Made by a program: the position numbers and the translations under genes
Part shown: piece after piece, positions 44,101-55,044 of the stretch
Numbering within the stretch: position 1 is the first letter of the stretch
How the letters are laid out: each line of letters begins with the position of its first letter
NCBI GenBank assembly: GCA_007644065.1
Contig: VJWN01000002.1
Coordinates: forward strand, 2,195,831-2,259,830
Length of the DNA stretch: 64,000 nucleotides
Direction of reading: 5' to 3'
DNA from: Margaritispora aquatica
Taxonomy: Eukaryota; Ascomycota; Leotiomycetes; Helotiales; Discinellaceae
The notes under the pieces: model-generated
Databases searched by the model: none
Told to the model about the DNA's origin: nothing
Seen by the model: the letters and a program-made list of their open reading frames with translations, nothing else

Positions 44101-45112
44101 TGCCAATAATAGTCCAGGCAATACCAAGGCAGGCGCAATGCTACCGCCTACTACACCTGCAAGCAGAGCGCAAGAAAATTCAGCAATCCGAGATCAAGTC
44201 GATGATGATGATGAGGAGGATGAGCTCAGCAACGCACAATTTGGCATGTTGTCGCATCCTAGGACAAATCCACAACCAAAGACCAACCCTCTTTTAGCCA
44301 ACGTACAGAAGATGGGCAGTTCGAAGACTCCCCAGGTTCACTCTGCGCCATCTCGTAAAAGGAAGCTGAATTCTTTCCAGGAGTCAACCATTGACACAGC
44401 TCCAATACCTACTGCTCAGCCTCCAATTCCAAAAGTCCCACCTAAGAAGATTCCTCTCAAAGAAGCTCCTTCAAAACATCCTCCCACAGTAGAGGCACCT
44501 CAAACAATTGAGCTTCTACCCACCGAACAACCTCCTCCCATCGATCTAGTCATCAAAGCAGAAACCGACGACTCAACAACGCTCTCAGTTTCCTTACCAT
44601 CAAAGAAAAAACAAGGCCGTCCCCGCAAACTCCTCCCCCCACCAGCAACCACGCCCAAGAAATCTCCATTCGGCAAACAACTCGAGCGTGGGACCCGGAC
44701 TGGCACACCTCTCTTGGATCTCACTCCCTCCCGCAAGAAAGCGGCTAGCGAGATCCAAGACTCTGAGGAGGAGGAGAGCAGCTCGCCTTTGGTTCCAACG
44801 TCAACCGGACCTGTGGCAGCAGCGGTCAGCGCGGGCAAGAAGTCAGCAATGAAAGTCATTGCGAAGCCACCAATCCGAACCCAAACGCAACCACGCATGA
44901 AGCATACCAAGCCCTGGGAGAAAGCACCGATTGTGCTCAGGACGCCTGGAGGCACGCTGAGGAAGTGTGGTGAAGATGGATTTCGATGCCGAAAGGGATT
45001 TTGCTTTTCATGTGGGATTGAGAGTCAAGAGAGGGAAATGAGGGCTGTCGCTTCTAGTAGTGGTGGTCCACATGGAGACAAAACGAGGGACAAGGGGAAG
45101 GGAAGAGCTTGA
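41200..45112 (+). CDS. SCM3: Scm3-type CENP-A chaperone with Myb, zinc-finger and AT-hook-like parts
   Basis: Two exons, 41200-42324 and 42374-45112, phase 0, coding for 1287 residues. Residues about 65-118 carry the Scm3 core (STFEAIFEKYGKDFDGVGDE, DLATGEILVNNGHL), which binds centromeric histone H3. An acidic run (DDDEDEDEDE) follows. A Myb/SANT-like segment spans the intron (FSAQDDQILLKFAEQARRQN to SASWKSRYNL, about 340-400). Cys/His pairs around 548-620 suggest C2H2-like fingers (CAPCPHADC, VDLVRHVRLSH). KKQGRPRKLL is an AT-hook-like motif, and a Cys cluster closes the protein (CRKGFCFSCG). Long Ser/Pro-rich linkers look disordered. Budding-yeast Scm3 is far shorter; the extended form is known from filamentous fungi. 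It deposits CENP-A at centromeres. Confidence 0.88.
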
Positions 45113-45325
45113 GGTGTGGGTTAGGTTTGTGATGTGGGATGCAGGATGCGGTGGGGATTGAATGGAAGTGTACTGATTGTAAGATTTACCTTGTTTCATA
45201 TCAAGGTAACGCAGGGCAGGATATGATATCATGATATTTGAACGTGCCTGGAAGGGTGATGAAGGAGAGGGCTTGATAATGAGAATGAGAATGAGAATGA
45301 TAACGAGAATGAGGAATGAAGACGT

Positions 45326-45357
45326 TAAGTCAAGTCAAGTCAAGTCAAGTCAAGTCA
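45326..45357. repeat. Pentamer tandem repeat (AAGTC)n
   Basis: About six perfect AAGTC units, next to a GAGAAT-type hexamer run at 45280-45311. Confidence 0.85.
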
Positions 45358-45654
45358 ATTCACTTTGCACTATTTTTTCCAAAAAAAAATTCACTCCAAT
45401 TCACCCTTTACTTGGCTTTCCTTTACTTTCACTCCATCGTGTCCCCGTGTCCCGTTGCCTACACTCCTTTCACTTGGGACTGATGACCTACCTCGCAGCC
45501 ACGCAATAGATGAGGTACCGTAGGTAGTCAGCCATACATACATACATACATTCATTCATTCATTCATCCATCCATCCATTCATTCATTAAATCCGACTAC
45601 CTACCCAATATCTTCATCAACCCTTTTTATAACTTACAACTCACAACTTACAAC

Positions 45655-45771
45655 TCACAACTCAATACTCAATACTCAATACTCAATACTCAATACTCAA
45701 TACTCAATACTCAATACTCAATACTCAATACTCAATACTCAATACTCAATACTCAATACTCAATACTCAAC
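45655..45771. repeat. Heptamer tandem repeat (ACTCAAT)n
   Basis: About 16 nearly perfect copies of ACTCAAT, preceded by diverged TTACAACTCACAAC units from 45628. The perfect part suggests recent slippage. Confidence 0.9.
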
Positions 45772-46255
45772 CCTTCCATTAATTTTTTGTAGTCTCATTT
45801 AATAAAGTGAGTTATATAGAGTATTGGCTCGTTTATCTGACCGGTGTTCGTTGGTACTGGCAGGCTCTCACCTACCTAGATACCTACCTTACCTTCCCCT
45901 TACCTTACCAGACAAAGGACTTCGACACACGAAAGTGATTTTGATGTGTTAACTTTTATGCATTTATGTATTTATCGTTACCAATTACGATCCCATGTCG
46001 TCATCGTCGTCGTCGTCTATCTACCTCAACGCCTACCTACCAATGGCTGTTGACCGATTGGGATTTCCCATGTCCAAGGTACCTAGTATATACAGCTAAT
46101 TCCCGAATGTGCATCATCAGCTTCGTCGGTCGTCCGTCGTTGTTCGTCCGTCCGTCGTTCGTGATCTTCCAGTTCATCCGATCTCCCAAAAACTTCCATA
46201 CCCCGCGTTTCATGACCCCTCATTCCATTCCAATCATTGACCCCCTCCAGAGATT

Positions 46256-47737
46256 TCATGTCTCTGTCCCAGCAACTTTCTTACTCCTCCTCAAGCTCCC
46301 AAATCGCTTCTTCAACCCCTCCCCAATCCTCGCACCCGTGGAGTTGCTCCGCCGAATATCGCCATCTAGATTCGCATAGCGCATCGCCCCACCTGCAGGC
46401 TTCGATGGTCCAGCTCGGTCCACGTTCACATTATCACCACTGATGCTGCGCATTCTGTTTGCGCCGGGTCGCAGGTGGCGGTTGGTGTCTGGTTGCATCT
46501 CGTAGACGCTATTGTTGGAGCCAGTGTCGGACATGACGCGGCGGTGCTTGGATTTCTCGTGGTCTTTGAGCGCCTTTTCGATCGAGTACGAGGGCTCGCC
46601 TTTGCCTTTGAGGTCTTCGGGGAGGTATTTCTGGACGTGTTAGTTGTAAGTTGAGAAATGGATAAGTGATAAACTTACAATGCCTTCATATCGCTTGTAA
46701 GCTCCACCAGGAGCGTCTTCCTCCCGCATCAAATCAGCACCCTCCTTATATCGCATGACCCGGCCATCGGGGCCCTCGAGTCCAGGCGGGATGACAGCCG
46801 TTCCTTGCAATGGGACATGCTTCGTCAATGAATCTTGAATGCGTTCTCGTGGCGTTGCGCGGAGTGCCTCTTCGTTGGTTCCTCGGGTCGCTTCCACTGG
46901 TGAGTGCTTGTAGCTCGTATTGCGTGCCAGTAGGGTGGCATCGTAGGGACCTTCGTGGTGGTATGCCATTCCGAACATGGTGCGATCTAGTGAATCAATT
47001 ATATCTGCTCCTGGGAGATGCTGCTTCTTGAGATGGGGCGATCGATCGGCTGCTTTGGCTTCCTTACGGAGCTGGTCGAGTGGTCGGTGGGACATGTCGC
47101 CAGGATATCGTTCTGAGAGACTACCTTTGGAGAGTTAGCATTGGATTGATGTATGCCCGATATTTGATTGCTCACTATTTCTTCTTCGGCCCTTGCCAGT
47201 GTCTGGTTTGGCCGAGGAGGGTGGTTTCGAAGGAGTATTGGTATAATCCCCAAATGCCGATTGTCGATGCGAGCTCGCAGCGTATGGGTTCTTGGAATTG
47301 AAGCTCGACTTGGTCGGACTGGCAGAATTGGGAGGGGTCGGGTAGATGGTCGAAGTTGAAGGGGAATTTGAAGTTGATCTTGAACTTGATTTACTCGATT
47401 TCTTCGAGTCGTGCGAGGAAGTTGTGATCTTGGGAGTGGTGGTGGGAGTTTTGGACATTGAAGGATGTCGCACAAAGTGACTTCCTGGACCCGTCTCATC
47501 ACTTGGTTCTGGGGCCGTCAGAGGATCGAGCAGGTATTTGGTGGCCTGAGAGAGTATCCAAGGTCAGTACAATATAATGAATGGGGTTCTTGTTACTTGT
47601 TTCTTGTTTCTTTGGGAGTAGATCTGTAGATCTTGGGAGGGATCTAAGATTGAGCAAGGGGATTGGATCAGGGACAGGAACAAGAATAGAGACAGAATAT
47701 CAAGACATACCCAGTGTTTATCTGCCGAGGTTTCCAT
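46256..47737 (-). CDS. Pal1-family cell morphology protein
   Basis: Four exons, 47737-47711, 47545-47176, 47124-46679 and 46630-46256, coding for 405 residues; the first exon has only nine codons. The first junction gives DKHWATKYLLDPLTAPEPSD. A Ser/Thr/Lys-rich disordered part follows to about residue 130. The Pal1 domain is marked by DRTMFGMAYHHEGPYDATLL and then GTAVIPPG and KYLPEDLKGKGEPSYSIEKA. The tail is basic (KKRFGSLRRSKK). Fission-yeast Pal1 sits at growth sites and helps keep cylindrical shape; its relatives join early endocytic coats. The same cortical role is likely. The upstream region is long and repeat-rich. Confidence 0.83.
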
Positions 47738-48998
47738 GATTGATGATTGAGTTGGAGTTGAGGTAGGTGTATATGTGTATATGTGTATATGTGTATAGGT
47801 GTATAGGTGAATGCGCAATTGAGGGTTGAGGGTTGAGTGTTGAGGGATTACTTGGTAGACAATCTGATTAGGTAGAGTGAGGCGAGGTGAGGTGAGGTGA
47901 AGTGAAGTGAGGTGATTTTCGAGGATGTCCCCGTCGATAACTAAGTAGGTACCTTAAGTATATGATATATGGAAGAGAACAGAAGAGGAAGAGGAAGAGG
48001 GAGAGGAGGAGAGGCGTTACGAAGATTCAGAGGAGAAGTGTGAGTCTTTTTGTAGATGTCTTTTTGTAGATGTCTTCTTATGTCTTCTTATGTCTTCTTC
48101 TTCTTCTTGTGTCTCTTAATTACTTAATTAATGCCTAATAAGTACTTAGCATTAAGCTACCTACAGCACAGTATAGCTAGCTACCTTAAGGTACCTTATT
48201 CATCTGATGCAGGTCGGCTGAGAGATAGAGATAGTGATAGTGGGGAGAGACATTTACAGGTACTGTACAAGGGTTCACTTGGGGGGGTAAGGGGGGGTTT
48301 ACCTCGGGGTACGTCATTCGCTGGGCTGAGGCCTGGAAGAAGAGGGGGTTGATGGCGGAAGGTTCGGGTACAGGGCTTTCAGGGCTTTCAGGGGTGAGTG
48401 ATGGGTAGGATGGGATGGGACGATTGGATGGGATTGGGGAATTCCTTGGGCTTTGGACTCGGGGGGTTCTTGGGGGGTCTTGGGGGTTCTTGGGTTCTTC
48501 TTTTTAGGCTTCGGATAAACCAAAATCTAATGTTTCTTCAGGGGGAGATATCATTCTCTCCACACATTTCCCAGCAATACTCGTAGAAAGATATCGTGGC
48601 AGTGGCAGTGCGCAGATACCATCAGTGATTGCTTCAAATCGACGCGTATACGTACCATACCCTACAGTACCATACCCTACAGTACCGTACCATACCGTAC
48701 CAGACCAGAAAAACGTTGCTTAAACTTTCCTTCGTCTCCACTGCTGACGTTGAGAATACTACTTACTACTGTACCAATACTGGAGAGCTAGTTGTTCCTG
48801 GCCCGTTGGAGTCACGCCAACCTTCAGCAACAACCAACCCTCTAACAACCAACCTTAGCTTAGTTAGTTTGCCTTTACCCAAGGAAATCTGAAAATAGAT
48901 ATCGACGCGACGCTTGGCATCATCGTACTTCCAGAACGAACTACTGTCAGGCAAGTTCCTGACTACGAATATTCGTCACCATCTCCAAGGGGGCCGTG
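47738..48998. other. Divergent intergenic region rich in short repeats
   Basis: 1.26 kb between Pal1 and Usb1. It holds a GTGTATAT repeat (47764-47806), AGGTG and GAAGAG repeats (47880-48015), TGTCTTCTTA repeats (48058-48108), a G-run-rich stretch (48280-48300 and 48460-48495) and two CATACCCTACAGTAC units near 48655-48685. No gene is supported. Confidence 0.55.
47764..47806. repeat. GTGTATAT-type tandem repeat
   Basis: About five units of GTATATGT changing to GTATAGGT, just upstream of the Pal1 start codon and so probably in its 5' leader. Confidence 0.7.
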
Positions 48999-50186
48999 AT
49001 GGCTCTGGTCGACTATCCGTCATCGGAAGAGGACGAAAAAGAAGATGCAAAAAGTACTTCTGAACTATCCACAAGTACTTCTACATCATCAAATCTAAAG
49101 CGAAAGCGTGGAAACTCTGCTGCTGCTGCTGCTGCTGCCGTGACAAAGTTACCGCCGCTCCCCTCCCAATTTCACGACCTCTATGCATCAACAACTCGCC
49201 CAAGTACAAAGGATGACCCAAGTATGCATGGGGGACGAAAGAGAGTGACTCCCCACATCGAAGGGAACTGGCCAACTCATCTTTACATCGAGTGTGAGTC
49301 TGAAAGTTTTTCTCTTCCTTCTAGATCTTCTAGATCTTCTAGATCTTCGAGATGTCATGGGGTTGCATGTGAATCCTGGCTGACTCAATCGAGGGTATCC
49401 TTCGACAACAGAAGCGACTTGGTTGAATGCGCTGATTACAACATTACAAGCCGCCAATGCGCAAACAAACTTTGACAGCGAGATCCACTCCTCGTTGACC
49501 AGCGAGCTGGGTGTGCCCTTACCGCTCCATATCAGTCTTTCGCGATCGCTGGGATTCTCTGCGGAAAAGAAAGGAGAGTTTGTTGATGCGTTGGAGCGAG
49601 CCATCAGAGCTTCTGGGATCAAACCGTAGGTTTTCTTTTTTTCTTCTTTTTTTCCTTTTTTTTTCTGGCAAGTAGGTAGGTATTATGCTACAATCACATG
49701 ACTGATTGGTTTAGATTCCATGTTCAATTTAAAGGCATTGACTGGGTTGCAAATTTTGAGAAAACTCGATGGTTCCTCGTTTTGCGACTTCAGATGCCCG
49801 AGGGAAATGGCTTGAACCGACTCCTGAGTGTGTGCAACAATATTGCCGAAGATCGAGCGCAACCATCTTTGTACAAACCACCACGAGGGCCGGAGAAGAT
49901 TACTAAATCGATAAGAGCTGTACACTCAAAACCAGTAGCCGCTGAAAATTTGATCTCGACGTGTCATGATGCGTCGGATGCTTTTCATTTCAGCATAGCT
50001 TGGACACTCACACAACCAAGCCAAGAACTACGTCAAGCTACCGAAACAGTAAGCTCGAATCAGCTCGACCGTATCAAAAACATCAAAGTCAAGGTTGCTG
50101 AGATAAAGGCCAGGGTAGGCAACATCGTCTCAAATATGCCACTAACGACAGACCGTGTGGTGCAGTCAAATCTATTTGGTATATAA
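48999..50186 (+). CDS. USB1: U6 snRNA phosphodiesterase Usb1
   Basis: Three exons, 48999-49293, 49394-49625 and 49715-50186, coding for 332 residues. The first ATG of the frame is used. The two HxS motifs of the 2H phosphodiesterase fold are present: [10 protein letters not shown] around residue 150 and HFSIAWTL around 270. [20 protein letters not shown] lies between them. A Ser-rich, Glu-rich leader and an eight-Ala run come first. Usb1 trims the 3' oligo(U) end of U6 snRNA and leaves a protected terminus. The first intron contains four TCTAGATCT-like tandem units. The stop lies 127 bp from that of the convergent Zn2Cys6 gene. Confidence 0.9.
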
Positions 50187-50313
50187 ATCACATCGAGATG
50201 AAATCGGCCGCATTGTGACATATTTATCTCAACTGAATATTTGGTAGCATCCAATTTCATTGCGATATATGCATGCTGCACCTTTGACAGCTACTGTTCA
50301 AGTATATGCACAC

Positions 50314-52228
50314 CTACTTCGCCAGCAGACCACAATTCAGAACGAGTCCACCAAATTCATCCACATCCCTCGACCAGTCTGAGAGGTCACTCATAAATCT
50401 CGCTTCGAGATCCGCTACCTCTGAATCTAGCGAGCGTTGTAAGTCTTCAATCGTCAGGAACGATTCTCTACTCCGGTGTGAGATATATTCTCTATATCGA
50501 ACCTCCCACACCGCAGCCGTCTCAGCTTCCCATAAGAGCTTGCTGGAAGGTAGAGGCACCTTGTACAAGCCGCTGCACGCAGCTTTCACTGGATCGACAT
50601 CTAGATCTACCAGTCTTTTCATGAGATATATGATGAGAAGGGTTCTAGAACTCAATTGTCAGATTCATCAGAAGAATGTCGAAGCATATACAAACCTGAT
50701 CTTACTCTCCTCGCGTACCCAGTCCTCCCATTTTGGAATTTCAGACCTGGTATCAAAAGTCTTGAAACCCGGTCCTTGGAAAAGGACTATGATTTCCTGT
50801 CGTCGATATCAGCATCATCTTCCTCTTACCTGTTTCTCTACTTACGCTTATGGTTATCCTTGTCACGATGCTCACTAGATCGTATGGCTCCTTGTCTCGT
50901 GCAAGTAGAATCAAGTAGATGGCAAGAGCTTGCAGTGAATGCAAGAGGCCATCTTCATTGTACGTTCGGAACTACGCAGCATTAGCTAGGCTTGATACAT
51001 CAATTACAATCCATACCTCATCATGTATCCTCTGCACTTCAAGCAACATCGTCTTGAAGACCAGTGGTCTACACGCACTATCATGCAAGTACATCGGCAA
51101 AATAGTCTTACTACTCACCAACGCCTCAGGCAATTCAACAGATTCGTCCCTCCCATTCCCTCCACTTTGTCCTTTCAACACCGAAATCGGATGCATAAAA
51201 GGAGGAAGCTCGTTCCTGTCAAACTTGCATATATATGATTCAAACGTCGACTGGACATGATTCCCTCGCAGCAAATCGACCATCTTGGTCACTGGTTTGC
51301 GCTTCATGATACGTGATGTATTGTTGGGGATTCGTTTCAGGGTGTCCCATTTCGCGAGCACGAACTTGGAGTTTTGAAGCGAGGGGAGGGGAACGGTCAT
51401 TCTGTTTTTGAGACTTGTGGATTGGATGGGTTCGTTTTGCGTGGGTGTTGAGTAGCAGCTGTTGCTGCTTGTGTTTGCGGCATTTCGAGAGTTTGAGGCG
51501 GTTCCTTCTGCGTTTTGGTGGATATTCCGTCCCGATGCTGCTGCTGCGGTCAAGGAATCACCACCATCCTGACTCCAGTCCATGGAATCTTGTTCTCCGT
51601 TCTGTCGTCCTTGGTCCCAGTCCTGGTCTTGGTCTTGTCCTCCGCTCGCGGGACGAGAAGTACCACCACGACCCAAGGCTAATGCGAACATGTTTCCCGC
51701 CTGGTGCATGGCGCCAAACAACGGACATCCATCTCCTACGAAATTTACTTCTCGCCTCTCGCCACTACTACCACCATCACTACTACTACCACCACCACCT
51801 TGCAAACGCCTCGTTTCCAATAGCCACGTATGGAACCCCGCCGACTGCCTTGATGCCGTCGTTGGGATATGTTCATCATGAGCTGTCTCTGAGAACGTAG
51901 CAGAGGGATGGGGACAGGGAGGTGGCGAGACGGTTTTGGAGTTGGATGAGAGTGGTGATTGTACTTGTGCTTGCACATGCGCTTGAGGTAGCTCTTGTGG
52001 TTGTGACTGTGGCTGAGGTTGGATTATAGGCGAGGGTACTAGTGATGACTGAGCCAAAGGCAACGAAACAACAGGCACCCGAGGCAAGAACTCATAGGTG
52101 CAGTCTATCCGGCGTTTCGTGCATCGCGAGCAGGACGGCACGTCGAGACTGCAGCGTGTCTTTGCGTGTCGGCAGGGCGTGCATGATTTTTTGCGGGGTG
52201 GAGGGGCGGGAGGAGGGGGGTTTGCCAT
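50314..52228 (-). CDS. Zn(II)2Cys6 transcription factor
   Basis: Four exons, 52228-51017, 50971-50846, 50796-50696 and 50644-50314, coding for 589 residues. Residues 16-43 contain the six-cysteine binuclear cluster (CTPCRHAKTRC, then CSRCTKRRIDC), preceded by a Pro-rich and basic start. A Gln/Pro-rich and then Gly/Ser/Asp-rich linker extends to about 270. The carboxy half is helical (DGLLHSLQALAIYLILLARD, VKAACSGLYKVPLPSSKLLW) like the middle homology region of fungal regulators, but is short. The protein should act in the nucleus. Its targets are unknown. It is not inside a visible biosynthetic cluster. Confidence 0.88.
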
Positions 52229-54531
52229 TTCTCGGTTGGTGCTGCTGCTGGTAGGTGTTGGTAAGGCCTAGACGACAGCTAGACAGCTAGACAGCTAAAC
52301 AGGACAGGACAGGATAGGGAGAGTGAGGAAGCGAGGGAGGGATAGAGATTATGGAATTCCGTTCAATAGGACGAGCAGAAGAGAGAGTAGAGAGTAGGAG
52401 GGAGAGAAGGAGGAAATGGAGCAGAAAATGGAATTCCGGAAAATCAGATCCGATCCGAAGCGTAAAGCGTAAGAGTAAGAATGAGAAGAGTAAGAGAAAG
52501 AGTAAGAAGATGGAATTCCGGGATAATACGGTAGATAGGTAGATATTCAGGATTTAGGGCATCGGACATGGGGAAGTGCGTAAGCACGTATGCATGTGTG
52601 TGTGTGTGTGTGTGTGTGTTTCCTAAGGTAGGTAGGTATCTATCTACCGACCTATCTACCTAAGCGTGTGTGTGTACTGTATGGATGGACATGGAGGAAT
52701 ATGAAGGTGCGTCGGGGCTGACAAATTTACGGAATTCCGGTGCTGAGGATCTCCACTTTTCACCTTTTGTGGAGTTGGGTGGATGGAAGGGGGATGTGGT
52801 GAAGTGGGGTGAGTGATGTGAGTGATGTGATTGGTTCGCTTGTTGTGCATGGTAGTCCGTAGGTATTGCATGTACATATGTATGAGTACATGAGTGTATG
52901 CATGCCTGTATTTATCTGACTGTAAATGCAAAAGAGGCTGGGATCTGGAATCTGGGATCTGGAATCTGGAATCTGGTCTGGGTTGGTATGGTATTAGAAG
53001 TTAAGTTGAATTGAGTTCTCTTCTCTTCTCTTCTCTTCTCCTCTCTTCTCCTCTCTTACCTGAGGTATATTTGGCAAAGGTTGTCTCTGTCTGTTTGTCG
53101 GTTGAATGAAGAGAATATAGTAGGTAAGGTAGGTAGGTAGGTAGGTAGGTAGGTAGGTAGGTAGGTAGGTAGGTAGGTAGGTAATGACTCACTTACTCAC
53201 TCACTCACGCACAGTACCTTATCTTACCTTACCTTACCTTACCTTACTCCTCAACGACGCCGCCGCTACCGCCGCTTCCATGGTGGAAATTTGAAATTTT
53301 GGGACTTGAGACTTGGGACTTCATAGACAGTGAGTGGCATCGTGGAGATTGGCGCTCGCGACTTGTAATGAACAACGAACAACGAACAACGAATGGAATG
53401 GAATATATCTCTCGCCTTAGAACTAAGTCCACTAGTTCCACCAGTACAAAGTGCACAAAAGTGCATAAAAGCAGCCCCAGTCACCACCTCACCTCGTCTA
53501 AGTCCAGAGGTACTCCTCACTTTCAACATGGCTTCATGATCCTAAGCTTGTTCTGAAGCACTTGACGAACAGACGCCGTGACATAGGGTTTGTGGCTGAA
53601 GGAGAGCAAATCTCTGCGATTCAGTGCCGGAAAGTCGGGTTTGAACTGCTGTCTTTGCGGGAAATGGATCAGGGGAATAAATAGAAGGTGATGTGGAAGA
53701 CTATGGGGACGCAAAAAGATCAGAAGGATGTCCTTGAGGTCACTTTGCGTGATGATGAGCGAGATGCCGACAATGGATCTGGTTTATCCGAGGACTTGGT
53801 GAGGGATGGGATCGCGAGATGTGAAGTTGAGGGGGGAATTGTTTTGTTCGTCCCTCCTAGTTGAGGATCTATTCAAATTGTTATTCACATCAACCACTTT
53901 GAGGGGATATTCTGGGGTTCTACCAGCTTGTTCAATAAGCTGTGGTAATCTTAGCGATTGGTAATTGCACGAGAGAAAATATATTCACCTACCAATAGTG
54001 ATGTCCGCTTAGAAGTCATTCGAGGTTATATACTCCATAAGCTTTAAACAAGCGCCACGAGACTTTGACGTTTAATTTGACTCCGTCACTGAGTTGCGAT
54101 ATCTGGAAATGTCATGAAGGGGAAGGAGAGGAGCCCAGGATGACGACTTCATTACCCAGGCTAGAATGAGAAAGATCCCAAGAAGCTAAATCAAGTGCAG
54201 AGGCGAGCAGAATAAGTAGTTTTCCTCCATCCTTGCTAGTAGCTTTGGACCTGAAATCTCTTCCTTTACGATCGATCGATCGAATTGATCCCAAGTTTAT
54301 TTTTACTCGTTGATTTACAACTTAACAATCGGACTGGACAGACATCAAGGCGTACCGACATGAAAACAGCTGAAAAAATAAAGAGATTTTGACATGAACT
54401 AGAAACCAAGGAACTGGGGCGGAAACGTGGATCGAATCGAATAATAACTTTCTAGAATGAGTCTGCTCACTTCTCTGCAGTCAACCCCGTCTGCGCCTCT
54501 CTCACCCCGAGGCGTAGGAGGGAAGCTTCTC
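52229..54531. other. 2.3-kb repeat-rich intergenic region
   Basis: No gene is supported. It contains four ATGGAATTCCG-like motifs, a GT run (52594-52619), TTCTC repeats (53015-53058), a (GGTA)n tract, TTACC repeats (53217-53248) and an AACAACG run near 53370-53390. The 53250-54440 part shows no strong coding character. Confidence 0.5.
53129..53183. repeat. Tetramer tandem repeat (GGTA)n
   Basis: About 13 perfect GGTA units. The same tetramer or its complement occurs singly in most intergenic regions of the right half of the window. Confidence 0.9.
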
Positions 54532-55044
54532 TCACACAGCAGGAATGACACCCGGGCGCTGCCTCACCAAATTCAAGAGTGGGAGAAAAAGATTCTTCTT
54601 CCTCGCCACGCCCATCTCGGCCTCCCCCTCCTCAGCTCCCTCCGCAACACGCACCTGCGCCAACAAGTCCTCCCAGCACCACCACTCCCAGCCCTCACAC
54701 TTATCCGGCTCGCGGACCTCTGGCCCTTGGCTAGCATCCGCACGCACGCAGACCACGAACAGCGTGACGTAGTGCTTGCCATCCGCGTCCATGACGTCGT
54801 TGGTGGCAGTTAGGTAGCGTGCGCTCGTGACCTTGAGACCGGTTTCCTCCTCCGCTTCCCGCGCCGCGCACTGCTCGGGCGTCTCGCCGAACTCGAGGTG
54901 CCCGCCCGGAAGAGCCCATGTCCCTGCGCCGTGGGAGTTGATGCGCTTGCCGACGAGGAAGCGGGGGTTGTCGCGGGGCTCGTGTGGGGATGCGAGAATG
55001 AAGGCGCCGACGCCTACGCGGACGTGGGGTGTTGCTGAGGCCAT
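54532..55044 (-). CDS. NUDIX hydrolase, NUDT15/MutT-like
   Basis: Single exon, 170 residues from an ATG, the usual size for a one-domain NUDIX protein. GGHLEFGETPEQCAAREAEE, continuing ETGLKV, is a complete Nudix box with its Glu residues. GAGTWALPGG precedes it and WEWWCWEDL closes the fold. Such enzymes hydrolyse nucleoside diphosphates linked to another group; the NUDT15-type spacing suggests damaged or modified nucleotides, but that is a guess. The coding DNA is GC-rich compared with flanking DNA. Confidence 0.9.
   Translation of the reverse strand: MASATPHVRVGVGAFILASPHEPRDNPRFLVGKRINSHGAGTWALPGGHLEFGETPEQCAAREAEEETGLKVTSARYLTATNDVMDADGKHYVTLFVVCVRADASQGPEVREPDKCEGWEWWCWEDLLAQVRVAEGAEEGEAEMGVARKKNLFLPLLNLVRQRPGVIPAV

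Larger units (their letters stand above)
45113..46255. other. Convergent intergenic region dense in microsatellites
   Basis: Several tandem repeats crowd this 1.1-kb stretch: (AAGTC)n, (ACTCAAT)n, CATA/CATT/CATC tetramers (45535-45590) and (CGTC)n-like DNA near 46000 and 46130. TACC motifs are frequent. No gene is supported. Confidence 0.6.
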
